Shown: positions 5,271 to 5,374 of the stretch, one piece after another
Position numbering within the stretch: the stretch's first letter is position 1
Layout: each line of letters starts with the position of its first letter
From: Streptosporangiaceae bacterium
GTDB taxonomy: Bacteria; Actinomycetota; Actinomycetes; Streptosporangiales; Streptosporangiaceae
Length of the DNA: 5,374 nucleotides
Reading direction: 5' to 3'
Assembly (NCBI GenBank): GCA_030040475.1
Contig: JASHTQ010000058.1
Location: 1-5,374 of the forward strand
Position numbers and translations under genes: made by a program
The notes under the pieces: model-generated
What the model was told of the DNA's origin: nothing
Database searches by the model: none
The model's input: the letters and a program-made list of their open reading frames with translations, nothing else

Positions 5271-5374
5271 GTGAGCGCGCAGCCAACCGCAGCGGCGGCA
5301 GGCACGATCGACATCGGCGGGGACCTGACGGTGAACAGGCTCGGGTTCGGTGCCATGCGGATAACCGGTTCGGG
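5271..5374 (+). CDS. Aldo/keto reductase, N-terminal part (3' end outside window)
   Basis: Only 34 complete codons are in the window. After a flexible Ala-rich start come TIDIGGDLTVNRLGFGAMR and ITGS. The first-strand motif L-x-V-N-R-L-G-F-G-A-M-R is typical of the aldo/keto reductase superfamily, which are NADPH-dependent cytoplasmic (alpha/beta)8-barrel oxidoreductases acting on carbonyl compounds. The catalytic Asp, Tyr, Lys and His residues lie beyond the window, so activity and substrate cannot be judged. The start is GTG 5271, set by the strong ribosome binding site. The gene begins 71 bp after nhaA in the same direction. The gap holds a possible but weak promoter (TTGCCG at 5213-5218 and GAGGCT at 5238-5243, 19 nt apart), so it may be transcribed separately. 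Confidence 0.8.
   Translation, partial: MSAQPTAAAAGTIDIGGDLTVNRLGFGAMRITGS

Noticed and set aside
3112..5286. Very long minus-strand open frame (724 codons) opposite nhaA
   Set aside because: The product is a low-complexity Arg/Pro/His/Asp/Gln-rich sequence with no family motif, while the plus strand encodes a complete conserved NhaA. It is a composition artefact.

Overview
The window is very GC-rich, protein-dense bacterial DNA with GTG starts, overlapping stop/start codons and strong G/C third-position bias. With a Na+/H+ antiporter fused to a DsbA-like domain and a TANNNT-type leaderless promoter candidate, this suggests a high-GC actinomycete (Actinomycetota). The genus cannot be fixed from the sequence.

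Left part (1-2790, + strand) is the 3' end of a purine-catabolic operon. It holds the C-terminal end of the molybdopterin subunit of xanthine dehydrogenase (xdhB), the molybdenum-cofactor maturation factor xdhC, and guanine deaminase (guaD). The genes are packed tightly: 1 nt separates the xdhB stop from the preferred xdhC start, and xdhC and guaD share ATGA. Together they would convert guanine to xanthine (GuaD) and xanthine to urate (Xdh, activated by XdhC). The odd part is the end of xdhC, where a purine-rich stretch and a 21-bp tandem repeat encode a charged heptapeptide-repeat tail after the normal end of the family.

Middle (2741-3318): a small minus-strand gene encodes a gamma-glutamylcyclotransferase-like protein related to the C-terminal domain of allophanate hydrolase. 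It converges on guaD with a 50-bp tail-to-tail coding overlap. A 197-bp region divides it from the divergent nhaA; this holds a G+C-rich inverted-repeat cluster, a sharp AT-rich patch and a good -10 box placed for leaderless transcription of nhaA.

Right part (3319-5374, + strand): a 626-residue NhaA Na+/H+ antiporter carries a C-terminal DsbA/thioredoxin-like domain with a CPYC active site. After a 71-bp gap comes the 5' end of an aldo/keto reductase with a strong ribosome binding site. These two have no evident link to purine breakdown. No RNA genes, insertion sequences, CRISPR arrays or convincing intrinsic terminators were seen. No clearly undescribed system is present; the most unusual items are the repeat tail of XdhC, the antiporter-oxidoreductase fusion and the gene-end overlap.
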